The position numbers and the translations under genes are program-made. This document shows, piece by piece, positions 34,685 to 42,161 of a DNA stretch of 42,161 nt (positions are counted from its first letter, which is position 1; the number at the start of each line of letters is the position of its first letter). Under the pieces are notes generated by a model. It was given only the letters and a program-made list of their open reading frames with translations. It made no database searches and was not told the DNA's origin. Source of the stretch: CAZQSL01 sp964595945 (lineage in GTDB: Bacteria; UBP15; UBA6099; JAJRTR01); the NCBI GenBank assembly GCA_964595945.1, contig CAZQSL010000016.1:1-42161 (forward strand), written 5' to 3'.

Positions 34685-35737
34685 TTATTTTTTTGCTTGT
34701 GTCTCGCGGAGTTTGCGGGTGAGAAATTCGATCATCTCGGTGTCGTGGATCGTGTTTTCCGAGGCGTTGAATGCGTGTCCGCTTTTTTCGAAAATAGTGA
34801 CTTTTGTCTCAATGCCGCGGCGTGTGAGTGATGCGGCTATGGCCTGGCCGTCCTCGCCGAACGCGACGGGGTCCTGGCCACCGTAATAGAAGTATGTCGG
34901 AGTGGTGATCCAGTCGGCGAAAAAGGCGGGCGAGCGGCGCAGCATCTGGGCACGCGCTGCGGGTATCATGTCCATCTTGCCGGTAATGATGCCGATGTCG
35001 CGCTTGAGGATGTCGATGCCGGCGTATGGTATGAGGATGGAAAGTGTGACTTCGACCGTTGCTGGAGCGCGCCGCCAGTTTCGGATAGTCTTGCGCATTT
35101 TTTCGTTGTAAAGGTTGGATGGGGCCGTGCTGAGCACGGCGGCGAGGAATCTGTTATCGTGCGCGAGCAGATTGACACCTATGCCCGAGCCGTGGCTGCA
35201 CGCGACGAGAAAGAGCTTTGTGGCATCGATTTCGGGGAGTTTTTCGACGCATGCCATGAGGTTTTGCACATCGTGGAGTTCGTATCCGAGTACATCCATT
35301 GCGCCCTCTGACTTGCCTGCAAGGCCCGTCTCGCCGCGATAGGTCGCCATGGCAATGGCAAAGCCGGCATCGAGGAGTTTGCCATAAGTGACTTTTTCAT
35401 AGGGGGTGATGCCGTCGAAGCCGAAGTGATTGACAACGGCGAGCGGGGCGGGCTTTTTGCTTTTGGGAAACCCCACGATGCCTGTCTGCCTGAACCCGTC
35501 GGACATATATGTGACTTTATAGATGATGTAGTTGGGGGTCTCCTCGAAAACCTCACCGGTTTCGTATGCGTTGCATGAAGGGGCATACGCTGTCGCCGTG
35601 TATGCCGTTTCGATTTCGGCCTGAGTGGGTGGAGCGAAGAGCGCGGTGATATATGGGTCTTCGGCGGCCTGTGCGCCGATTGAGGCAAGCGACATGGCAA
35701 GAATTGCCAGCGCTGTTTTCAGGAAGTGTTTTATCAT
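34685..35737 (-). CDS. Exported alpha/beta hydrolase
   Basis: 350 residues from the internal ATG at 35737, preferred because the signal peptide 'MIKHFLKTALAILAMSLASI' follows it (cleavage near GAQAAED). The frame is open to 35902, but that extension is not protein-like. The fold is alpha/beta hydrolase: 'PLAVVNHFGFDG', the nucleophile elbow 'VACSHGSG' (A-C-S-H-G instead of the usual G-x-S-x-G), the acid in 'YYGGQDPVAF' and the catalytic histidine in 'KSGHAFN'. It resembles secreted esterases or S9/DLH-type hydrolases. It would act on esters or peptides in the periplasm; the substrate is unknown. It is last of the minus-strand group when read leftward from the cold-shock gene. Confidence 0.82.
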   Translation of the reverse strand: MIKHFLKTALAILAMSLASIGAQAAEDPYITALFAPPTQAEIETAYTATAYAPSCNAYETGEVFEETPNYIIYKVTYMSDGFRQTGIVGFPKSKKPAPLAVVNHFGFDGITPYEKVTYGKLLDAGFAIAMATYRGETGLAGKSEGAMDVLGYELHDVQNLMACVEKLPEIDATKLFLVACSHGSGIGVNLLAHDNRFLAAVLSTAPSNLYNEKMRKTIRNWRRAPATVEVTLSILIPYAGIDILKRDIGIITGKMDMIPAARAQMLRRSPAFFADWITTPTYFYYGGQDPVAFGEDGQAIAASLTRRGIETKVTIFEKSGHAFNASENTIHDTEMIEFLTRKLRETQAKK

Positions 35738-35928
35738 CGAGGGATACCCGCCTTTCTCATGTCTTGACCGCGAATATTTTATAACGTATCGCTGGCGCGT
35801 GCATAGTGGAGAAACCACTTTTTGCCATGTCTGCCGCAGTCCGGGCCCATGGGCGGGTATCATCAAAAAGCCCGGCGTCACGTGTGGCTCCGGGCTTTCC
35901 ATTTGCTATTCAGTTGTGCGGCAGGCCA

Positions 35929-36135
35929 TCAATGGACTTTTGTCACGTTTGAAGCCTGTTCTCCCTTGGGGCCGTCAACGATGTCGAATTCGACTTTCTG
36001 GCCTTCTTCGAGGGTTTTGAAGCCATCGTCCATGATCGCGCTATAGTGCACGAAGATGTCTTTTCCGCCGGCCTGCTGGATAAATCCAAAGCCTTTCTGC
36101 GGGTTAAACCATTTTACTGTCCCAGTTACTCTCAT
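35929..36135 (-). CDS. Cold-shock domain protein (CspA family)
   Basis: 68 residues, a single cold-shock OB domain. RNP1 'KGFGFI' and RNP2 'DIFVHYS' nucleic-acid-binding motifs are intact. It acts as an RNA chaperone that melts secondary structure. AAGGGAG lies nine bases before the ATG. The proposed promoter (36308-36338) would give a leader of about 165 nt with a GC hairpin (ACCCC/GGGGT near 36170-36185). Long structured leaders are typical of temperature-regulated csp genes. Confidence 0.97.
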   Translation of the reverse strand: MRVTGTVKWFNPQKGFGFIQQAGGKDIFVHYSAIMDDGFKTLEEGQKVEFDIVDGPKGEQASNVTKVH

Positions 36136-36307
36136 TTACCGCAACTCCCTTTCAATTACAATTATTTCACCCCCGATGCGGGGTTGTGTCCATTGAGCAT
36201 GGAATGCTTTCATTTTGCGCTTATGACATCATGATGCGCGACCTGAAAGAGTCATTGTCCATTGTGCGAAGTTGTCAATTTTTCCAGTCAGAAGTAATTT
36301 TCCTCAT

Positions 36308-36338
36308 ATACTAACATACACATACATTGGTATGTCAA
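36308..36338 (-). promoter_or_regulatory. Promoter candidate of the cold-shock gene, with dyad
   Basis: On the minus strand TTGACA (36338-36333) is followed after 19 bp by TAGTAT (36313-36308). A dyad ACATAC-ATTG-GTATGT (36320-36335) overlaps the -35 and spacer. The spacer is longer than ideal. Confidence 0.3.
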
Positions 36339-36454
36339 GTTTTTTTCTATTGACAATCGCCTTGACTAAATCCGCGGCGTGATGAAGTTATATTGTACTG
36401 GATGTAGAAACCACTGCACAGCCGCTGCTGCTGATCAGTGGTTGACTTTACACT

Positions 36455-37780
36455 GTGGTGAAAATGAAAAAGATAGCCATTCATACACTCGGCTGCAAAC
36501 TCAATCAGGTAGACTCAGCCGCTATAGCCGAAGCCTTTGAGGACGCCGGTTACGAAGTTGTCCCCTTTTCAGACGCTGCCGATGTCTACATTGTCAACAC
36601 CTGCACCGTCACCGGCGATACCGACAGTCAGTCACGCCAGACACTTCGCCGCGCCATCAGGGAAAAGACGGCACGCCCCCACGTGACGGTCATTGCCACC
36701 GGCTGCTACGCTCAGGCCTCCCCGCATTCCATCGCTTCGATGGTCGAAGGCGTCGACATTATCGCCGGCAATACTCAGAAAGAACACCTCGTCGAACTCG
36801 TCCGCAATTTGCAGCAAGCACCCCACATCGCTACCGGAGAAATGCTCTCGCTCGATACATACTCGCCGCGCCTCATGCGCTCCAGCGGCGAACGCACCCG
36901 CGCTTTTCTCCGCATCCAGGAAGGGTGCGACAACCACTGCGCCTACTGCATCATCCCGCGAGTGAGAGGCCGCAGCCGCAGCGCTTCGCGCGACTCTGTC
37001 CTCGCTCAGGCGCGCGCTTTCGCCGCTACGGGTTTCCCGGAAATCGTCATCACCGGCATCCATATCGGACGCTACGGCCTCGATCTGCCCGGAGCCGCTT
37101 CATTCCCGGCGCTCCTCACGGATATCGCAGCCATCGACGGCGTCAGCCGCATACGCCTCAGTTCCATCGACCCGGGCGAATTCACACCTGAGTTGTTCGA
37201 CACTCTTGCCGCTCTTTCGTCCGTCATTTGCCCCTACTTCCACATCTCTCTCCAGAGCGGCGACGACGAAATCCTCGCCCGCATGGGCCGCGACTATACC
37301 GCAGCCCATTTTACCGGTCTCATCGCCCGCATCCGCTCGGTATTCCCCACTGCGGGCATCGGCGCAGATGTCATCGTGGGCTTTCCGGGCGAAAGCGACG
37401 CCGCCTTCGAAAACACCCGCAAAGTGGTCGCAGAAGCAAAAATCCCGTTTCTTCACGTATTCCGCTATTCCCGTCGCCCTGGCACTCCCGCCGCGGACAT
37501 GTCCGGACAGGTATCTGATGACAAGAAAAAGTCACGCAGCCACACCCTCCTTGCCCTGAAAAACGCAATCAACCGCGATTTCCGCACAGCGGCGCAAGGG
37601 ACCGTTGCCGAAGTGCTTTTCGAAACTCGAAACAAATCCAACGGACTCCTGACCGGCCTTACTCCCAACTACATCCGTGTCTTTGCCGACGCCCCTGATT
37701 CTCTTCGCCGCACCGTCGCGCCTGTCGCCATCGAAGCGGTTTTTTCATCAGGTGTCCGCGGCTCCCTCATCTCTTCCTGA
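36455..37780 (+). CDS. mtaB: MtaB-type tRNA methylthiotransferase
   Basis: 441 residues; GTG at 36455 or ATG at 36464 (MKKIAIHTLGC), with no strong ribosome site. The N-terminal methylthiotransferase domain starts 'HTLGCKLNQVDS' and carries the auxiliary-cluster cysteines (GCKLNQ, 'NTCTVT' and 'ATGCYAQ'). The radical SAM domain has 'EGCDNHCAYCIIPRVRGRSR' (CxxxCxxC). A TRAM-like C-terminal segment ends the protein. MtaB converts t6A37 to ms2t6A37 in tRNAs decoding ANN codons. The LGCKLNQVDS wording favours MtaB over MiaB. It is divergent from the cold-shock gene and apparently alone. Confidence 0.93.
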   Translation: MVKMKKIAIHTLGCKLNQVDSAAIAEAFEDAGYEVVPFSDAADVYIVNTCTVTGDTDSQSRQTLRRAIREKTARPHVTVIATGCYAQASPHSIASMVEGVDIIAGNTQKEHLVELVRNLQQAPHIATGEMLSLDTYSPRLMRSSGERTRAFLRIQEGCDNHCAYCIIPRVRGRSRSASRDSVLAQARAFAATGFPEIVITGIHIGRYGLDLPGAASFPALLTDIAAIDGVSRIRLSSIDPGEFTPELFDTLAALSSVICPYFHISLQSGDDEILARMGRDYTAAHFTGLIARIRSVFPTAGIGADVIVGFPGESDAAFENTRKVVAEAKIPFLHVFRYSRRPGTPAADMSGQVSDDKKKSRSHTLLALKNAINRDFRTAAQGTVAEVLFETRNKSNGLLTGLTPNYIRVFADAPDSLRRTVAPVAIEAVFSSGVRGSLISS

Positions 37781-38017
37781 CTTTGTTGCCACTGTTTGTC
37801 ATTCCCCTATCGTCAATCACTTGAAAAGTAATTCCCGAATCCGCGCCCAATTCTAATCCAATGCCATTATTTTCGCCCCATTGCTCTTTTCTCGATAATT
37901 GCACTACTAAAACTTGCAACTTAATCCCATCTGGGACTATTATTGAAGTATCTGAATTCGACGTTCGGGATGTTTTCCCGGAAATATACGAAACGGAGAA
38001 AAAACAAACAACCCAAG

Positions 38018-39232
38018 ATGAAAGTATTATCCATTAACGCAGGCAGCTCTTCCATCAAATACAGCCTATTCGAGATGGAAAAGCACACTAAGATCGCCGC
38101 CGGTCTACTCGAAAGAATCGGAGAACCGACTGGCCTACTGAAACACAAAATCTTCAAACCAGACACCACCGAACCCACCCTCATCAAAAAAGAAACCAAA
38201 ATCGAAGACCACAAACAGGGAATTTCACTCATCATCGAAACTCTGACCGACCCCACCGACGGAGTAATCAGGGATACGTCGGAAATCTGCGCGGTCGGCC
38301 ACAGGGTCGTCCACGGCGGAGAACATTTCTGGGAACCCGCAATCATCGATGACGAAATCATCGAGATAATCAAAAGCAATATCCCCCTCGCTCCCGTCCA
38401 CAATCCCGCCAACCTCACCGGCATCGAAGCCGCACAGCACTATTTCGAGAACATCCCGCAGGTCGCAATTTTCGACACGGCCTTCCACCACGGGTTGCCG
38501 CGCAAGGCATTCCAGTACGCCCTGCCGATGGAACTCTATGAAAAACACCGTGTCCGGCGTTATGGATTCCACGGCACTTCATTCAGTTATGTCGCCAAGG
38601 AAGCCGCCGCAATGCTTGGCAAACCGTTGTCGGAATGCAACTTCATAGCCATGCACCTCGGCAACGGCACAAGCATGAGCGCTATCAAAAACGGCAAGGG
38701 CGTCGATACCACAATGGGCCTCACCCCGCTCGAAGGCCTCGTCATGGGCACCCGTTGCGGCGACATCGACCCTGCCATCCACTACTTCCTCGCTACCAAT
38801 CTCGACATGTCCATCAAGGAAATCGACTCGATGCTCAATCGCCAGAGCGGCCTCAAGGGGCTCTGCGGTACCAACGACATGCGCGATACCGAGGACAAGA
38901 GAGAAGCCGGCGACGAATGCGCTACAATCGCCTTCGATGTCTTCTGCTATCGCATCCGCAAATACATCGGCGCTTTCTACGCGGTCCTCGGCAATGTCGA
39001 CGCACTCATTTTCACAGGCGGTATCGGCGAAAATTCCCCCGAAGTCCGCAAAGCCACCTGCTCCGGTCTCGAACGCCTCGGCATCACCATCAATTCTGAT
39101 CTCAACGCCGGGCCCAATACCGGATCTCGTGCTATCAATAACGATGGCGGCGATGTCAAAGTCCTCGTCATCCCCACCAACGAAGAACTCGAAATCGCGC
39201 GCCAGGTCGTCGACATCATCACCCGCGACTGA
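38018..39232 (+). CDS. ackA: Acetate kinase
   Basis: 404 residues from ATG 38018, where the family always begins 'MKVLSINAGSSSIKY' (the frame is open to 37943). Motifs: 'GHRVVHGGE', 'IFDTAFHHGLPR', 'RRYGFHGTSFSYVA', 'MHLGNGTSMSAI', 'GLTPLEGLVMGTRCGDIDP' and 'FTGGIGENSPEVR', all of the acetokinase family. It converts acetyl phosphate plus ADP to acetate plus ATP, the last step of acetate fermentation. No pta is adjacent. GGAG is 20 bases upstream, too far to be ideal. A strong terminator follows. Confidence 0.97.
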   Translation: MKVLSINAGSSSIKYSLFEMEKHTKIAAGLLERIGEPTGLLKHKIFKPDTTEPTLIKKETKIEDHKQGISLIIETLTDPTDGVIRDTSEICAVGHRVVHGGEHFWEPAIIDDEIIEIIKSNIPLAPVHNPANLTGIEAAQHYFENIPQVAIFDTAFHHGLPRKAFQYALPMELYEKHRVRRYGFHGTSFSYVAKEAAAMLGKPLSECNFIAMHLGNGTSMSAIKNGKGVDTTMGLTPLEGLVMGTRCGDIDPAIHYFLATNLDMSIKEIDSMLNRQSGLKGLCGTNDMRDTEDKREAGDECATIAFDVFCYRIRKYIGAFYAVLGNVDALIFTGGIGENSPEVRKATCSGLERLGITINSDLNAGPNTGSRAINNDGGDVKVLVIPTNEELEIARQVVDIITRD

Positions 39233-39254
39233 CTCCATCTATCTCACAGGCTCG

Positions 39255-39283
39255 AAACCCCGCCCATCCTGCGGGGTTTTTTG
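39255..39283 (+). terminator. Rho-independent terminator of ackA
   Basis: AAACCCCGC pairs with GCGGGGTTT (9 bp) around a seven-base loop, followed by further T residues. It begins 22 bp after the ackA stop. Confidence 0.85.
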
Positions 39284-39337
39284 TTTGCTTTGGAATAATA
39301 TGCGCTGGTTCCACGTCTAAAAACCGGAGGTTTTTAC

Positions 39338-40039
39338 ATGCTGCCCCATATCGTCATCCACAATACCATCAGTCTCGACGGCCGGCTCGACTGGGTCTCG
39401 GATTCGCCCGAAACCATGATGATCCACTACGAAATGGCTTTTCACTGGCAACCCGATGCGATCCTCATGGGCGCGGACTCGATCTATGCCCTCGGAGGAC
39501 ACGAACCCGAGGAAGGCGCTCCCGAAGAACCCCGCCCCCGTCAGAAACCGTTGCCGCCAGGCACCGAAAACCTTGTGGCCAACCCACGCCCGCTTCTCAT
39601 CGTCCCGGACAGCCGTGGCCGCATCCACAACTGGCATCTCCTGCTTGCCGAACCATGGTGGCGTGACATCATAGTCCTCTGCTCTGTCGCTACTCCTGCA
39701 TCCTACCTCGATTATCTCGACAAAAAACGTATCCCGTACCTCATTGCCGGTACCGACCATGTCGACATAATCTCCGCGTTAGAGCGACTCCAGCTCGATT
39801 ACGGCATCGACAGCGTTCGCACCGACTGCGGCGGCACGCTCAACGGCGTCCTGCTCCGGCTGGGACTCGTCAGGGAGATCAGCGTCATCGTCGCACCATC
39901 ACTCGCCGGAGGGCATTCGCCGCTAACCCTGTTCCGGGACCCGTCAGGCGCAGATGTACCTCACATGGAGCTTACGCTCACTCACCTCGAAAAAGTCAGG
40001 AATGGTTTTGTATGGCTCCGCTACGATGTCACTGCTTGA
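39338..40039 (+). CDS. RibD C-terminal / dihydrofolate reductase-like reductase
   Basis: 233 residues; GGAGG lies eight bases before the ATG. 'HIVIHNTISLDGRLDW' at the N-terminus and 'SVRTDCGGTLNGVLLRLGLV' then 'VIVAPSLAGG' near the C-terminus are the RibD_C fold pattern (NADPH-dependent pyrimidine reductase or DHFR-like). No deaminase domain is attached, and no other riboflavin gene is close, so it is either a stand-alone 2,5-diamino-6-ribosylaminopyrimidinone reductase or a general reductase of this fold. It lies between acetate kinase and a convergent ZIP transporter. Confidence 0.88.
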   Translation: MLPHIVIHNTISLDGRLDWVSDSPETMMIHYEMAFHWQPDAILMGADSIYALGGHEPEEGAPEEPRPRQKPLPPGTENLVANPRPLLIVPDSRGRIHNWHLLLAEPWWRDIIVLCSVATPASYLDYLDKKRIPYLIAGTDHVDIISALERLQLDYGIDSVRTDCGGTLNGVLLRLGLVREISVIVAPSLAGGHSPLTLFRDPSGADVPHMELTLTHLEKVRNGFVWLRYDVTA

Positions 40040-40056
40040 CACCGGACGCGCCGCAG

Positions 40057-40821
40057 TCAGCGCAGCATCCACAGGCTGGCCGCCATGACGGCCATGCCCA
40101 GGATTATGCCGATGATCGGGATGTGTTCGGCATCGAACGATTTAGCTACTGGAATTATTTCATCAAGTGAAATTGCGACCATTATCCCAGCCACCGCCGT
40201 GATCATGTAGCCGAGTGTCACCGTGGTGAGGTAAGGCATGAGAAATACCGCGACGAGCAGCGCGCCGAGGGGTTCGCTCACACCCGATAGAAACGACCAC
40301 AGGAATGCCTTGCCCCTGCTGCCGGTAGCCGCGAAGACGGGAGCGGAAACCGCGAGCCCCTCAGGGATGTTGTGGATGGCGATAGCTACGGCGAGCGCGG
40401 CGCCGAGGTGCGTGCTCTGGAGCGATCCGGCGAAGGTCGCCATGCCCTCGGGAAAATTGTGGATACCGACACCGAGCGCGATGAGCAGCCCGGTGCGCTT
40501 GAGCGGCATATTTTCGCTGGAGCCGGAGTGATCGTGCTGCCCCACATAGTCATGCGGCACGAGGACGTCGATCAGAAAGTAGCAGAGCATCCCGGCGAAA
40601 AACGCCATGTATCCCGGCAATATCCCCACCCGTTCGACTCCTCCGGGGAGGAGTTCGACAAATGATACGAACACCATCACTCCCGCCGAAAAACCGAGCG
40701 TGAAACTCATCATCCTGTTGCCGGGCTTTTTGACGGCGAGCCCTATGATGCTGCCGACCGTTGTGGCAAGACCGGCGAAGGTGGTCATCACGAGTGCTCT
40801 TATGACGTCTGGTTCGAACAT
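40057..40821 (-). CDS. ZIP-family metal transporter (ZupT-like)
   Basis: 254 residues from ATG 40821, which has GGAG ten bases upstream and gives a ZupT-like length; the frame is open to 40851. About eight hydrophobic helices. Helices 4 and 5 carry the metal-binding 'GIHNFPEGMATF' and 'AIAIHNIPEGLAV' motifs (HNxPEG twice), as in ZupT. A short His-containing loop ('HDYVGQHDHSG') lies between helices 3 and 4. It imports zinc and possibly other divalent metals across the inner membrane. It follows the TPR gene by 54 bp on the same strand. Confidence 0.92.
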   Translation of the reverse strand: MFEPDVIRALVMTTFAGLATTVGSIIGLAVKKPGNRMMSFTLGFSAGVMVFVSFVELLPGGVERVGILPGYMAFFAGMLCYFLIDVLVPHDYVGQHDHSGSSENMPLKRTGLLIALGVGIHNFPEGMATFAGSLQSTHLGAALAVAIAIHNIPEGLAVSAPVFAATGSRGKAFLWSFLSGVSEPLGALLVAVFLMPYLTTVTLGYMITAVAGIMVAISLDEIIPVAKSFDAEHIPIIGIILGMAVMAASLWMLR

Positions 40822-40875
40822 TTCCAATCGCTCCGGGAGTATGCTTTCCACTACTGCGCCGTGCCGCCTGCGGCA

Positions 40876-42161
40876 TCAGGGGACGCGGCGTTTGTCGAGT
40901 TCGCCGGTCATGGCATTGATAAGGAGTCGCGGCGCCTGATTGCCCGGGAACATTCGTTCGGCGCGTTTCATGGCCTCCACGGCTTTTGGCTGATTGTCGC
41001 ACTTCATGTACTGCACGCTGAGTTCGAGATAGATATCCAGCAGTTTCGGGTCTGCGTCGAGGACTTTTTCGAGAAGGGCCGCCTCGCGTTCGCAGTTGGC
41101 CGAGTTGGCGAATATCTGGCGGATCGGGAATTCGGGTTCGCGTTTGAGGATTTCGCGTATGGCGCTTGCGAGGTTGCCGGCCTGCATGCCTCTTTCGAAG
41201 ATGATGGCGAGCGTGTAGTAGAGCTCGGCATTGTCGGGGAAATCGCTCATCATGCTGGTGATTTCTTTTGCGTAGAGAAATTTGAGCCCGCAGTTGGCAT
41301 ACTGCTGTGCGAGTTCGCTGCGGACCGCGAGGTCATCGGGATATAGAGCGCGTGCTTTTTCGAGCAGAGTGACGGCTGCGGCGCATGCTCTGGTCTGATT
41401 GTAGACGCGGGCAAGGTTGATATAGGCCGATCTGTAGGTCGGGTCTATGGAGAGGGCGGTCGTGTAGTATTTGATCGCAGATTCGTTTTGCTGGAGAGAG
41501 ACGAACGCTCCGGCGATGTTGTGGTAGGGACGCGCGTTGCTTGGGTCAAGATAAATAGCGGCCATCCAGTATCGGATTGCTTCGGTGACAGAAGTGGGAG
41601 TGCCCATGCGGAAAAGCGCGGTGGCCACCATCTCGTCGAGCAGCGGATTGGCCTTGTCCATCTCGACGGCTCGTTTCATCATTCGTATGCCTTTTTCCGG
41701 CTGGTTGAAAAAGATCAGCGCCTGTCCCTTGTTGGAGACTGCATCTGCGTTGCCGGGATAGATTTCCAGAGCCTTGTTGAATTCTTCACGCGCTGTCCGC
41801 ACTGCAGTTTCGTCGCCTTCGTTGAGTCCCGTTTCGAGATATCCCTTGCCGCGCTCGGTGTAGATCGACGATATGTTTTCCGCGCTGAGCCTGTCGCGTC
41901 TGTCGAAGCCCGAGAGCTGCGGCTGCCTGTCTGTTTCCTTGAGCGATTTGATGAATGCCGTGGTAGTGTCGTTCCTCAGCACTCTGTAGGTCAGCCCTTG
42001 AGGGAGCGACATGTAGTCGGTGGTGTGATCCATGAAGAGGAAATCGGAGTAGACGAATTCTCTGTCGGGGTTGGCTCCGATGATCATCGAAGCGTAGAGC
42101 TTGCGTACCGCCACGACCGAAAAACACTTCCCCGGCCGCACATGCCGCATCCTCGTCATGG
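40876..42161 (-). CDS. TPR-repeat protein, C-terminal part (5' end outside window)
   Basis: The frame runs off the right edge, so only the C-terminal 427 or more residues are seen. Residues about 100-400 consist of tetratricopeptide repeats, with patterns such as 'ALEIYPGNADAVSNKGQAL', 'AIYLDPSNARPYHNIAGAF' and 'ALSIDPTYRSAYINLARVY'. TPRs are protein-protein interaction scaffolds. The first 70 residues ('DREFVYSDFLFMDHTTDYM', 'LPQGLTYRVL') look like the soluble tail of a larger, perhaps membrane-bound, protein. The full function cannot be told from this part. Confidence 0.8.
   Translation of the reverse strand, partial: MTRMRHVRPGKCFSVVAVRKLYASMIIGANPDREFVYSDFLFMDHTTDYMSLPQGLTYRVLRNDTTTAFIKSLKETDRQPQLSGFDRRDRLSAENISSIYTERGKGYLETGLNEGDETAVRTAREEFNKALEIYPGNADAVSNKGQALIFFNQPEKGIRMMKRAVEMDKANPLLDEMVATALFRMGTPTSVTEAIRYWMAAIYLDPSNARPYHNIAGAFVSLQQNESAIKYYTTALSIDPTYRSAYINLARVYNQTRACAAAVTLLEKARALYPDDLAVRSELAQQYANCGLKFLYAKEITSMMSDFPDNAELYYTLAIIFERGMQAGNLASAIREILKREPEFPIRQIFANSANCEREAALLEKVLDADPKLLDIYLELSVQYMKCDNQPKAVEAMKRAERMFPGNQAPRLLINAMTGELDKRRVP

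Noticed and set aside
35738..35902. 55-residue N-terminal extension of the alpha/beta hydrolase
   Set aside because: It precedes a clear signal peptide and has no protein-like pattern.
37820..37860. Segment resembling a foldback-element end upstream of ackA
   Set aside because: Only short scattered matches (CCCGAAT, AATTCTAAT) and no inverted arrangement.
1..42161. tRNA, rRNA, CRISPR array or prophage
   Set aside because: I looked for tRNA T-loop motifs, regularly spaced repeats and phage structural genes in the gaps and found none.

Overview
The window looks like chromosomal DNA of a diderm (Gram-negative-type), probably anaerobic and fermentative bacterium from a poorly sampled lineage. 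The evidence is a heptosyltransferase-like GT9 enzyme, an AsmA-like protein and a ZupT-like transporter (diderm envelope), acetate kinase, a KamA-type radical SAM enzyme and an FeFe-hydrogenase-like iron-sulfur protein (anaerobic life), and a large surface protein ending in a YPNP-type C-terminal domain. Start codons are often TTG or GTG with clear Shine-Dalgarno sequences. There is no rRNA, tRNA, CRISPR array, phage gene or transposase gene that I can see. Taxonomy cannot be settled from this sequence alone.

Layout. 1-5930: the 3' end of a fibronectin-type surface protein, an NTP_transf_5-type nucleotidyltransferase, and a Wzz/BY-kinase-like protein whose Walker A' motif has lost its aspartates. 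6440-8239: a KamA-family radical SAM protein with a long N-terminal extension. 8866-17417: a co-directional sensory block made of an iron-sulfur/H-cluster-like protein fused to a chemoreceptor signalling tip, a CheA with a large unfamiliar N-terminal region, CheW, a Cache/HAMP chemoreceptor (5' end displaced by a -1 frameshift at an A6 run), and CheR. 17981-20802: TrkA-TrkH potassium uptake. 21095-23125: an orphan nuoA, divergent from glycogen synthase. 23172-26365: a lone PhnD-like binding protein, divergent from a secreted GH31 glycosidase, with a dyad between them. 27088-29786: three glycosyltransferases (GT9, GT32-like, GT2). 30250-35737 (minus strand): a phosphodiester glycosidase (AMIN-NAGPA), an AsmA-like protein, a metallophosphoesterase and a secreted alpha/beta hydrolase. 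35929-42161: a cold-shock protein, MtaB, acetate kinase, a RibD_C/DHFR-like reductase, a ZIP transporter and the end of a TPR protein.

The most interesting region is 8866-17417. A soluble protein carries two ferredoxin-type [4Fe-4S] sites, an H-cluster-type domain without the proton-relay cysteine, another four-cysteine Fe-S motif and a minimal chemoreceptor tip. It lies directly upstream of its own CheA-CheW-receptor-CheR set. I infer a chemosensory system that reads H2 or redox state through an H-cluster-like sensor. No CheY, CheB or hydrogenase maturase is present in the window.

The gene-poor gaps are rich in dispersed repeats. A 188-bp foldback element with 17-bp inverted ends occurs twice (8317-8504 and 29973-30160) at about 98% identity. 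The second copy sits inside another repeat, is flanked by a 5-bp ATAAT duplication, and has an uninterrupted counterpart at 6170-6333. A further hairpin repeat (6054-6087 and 20883-20916) keeps a perfect 16-bp stem through a paired base change.
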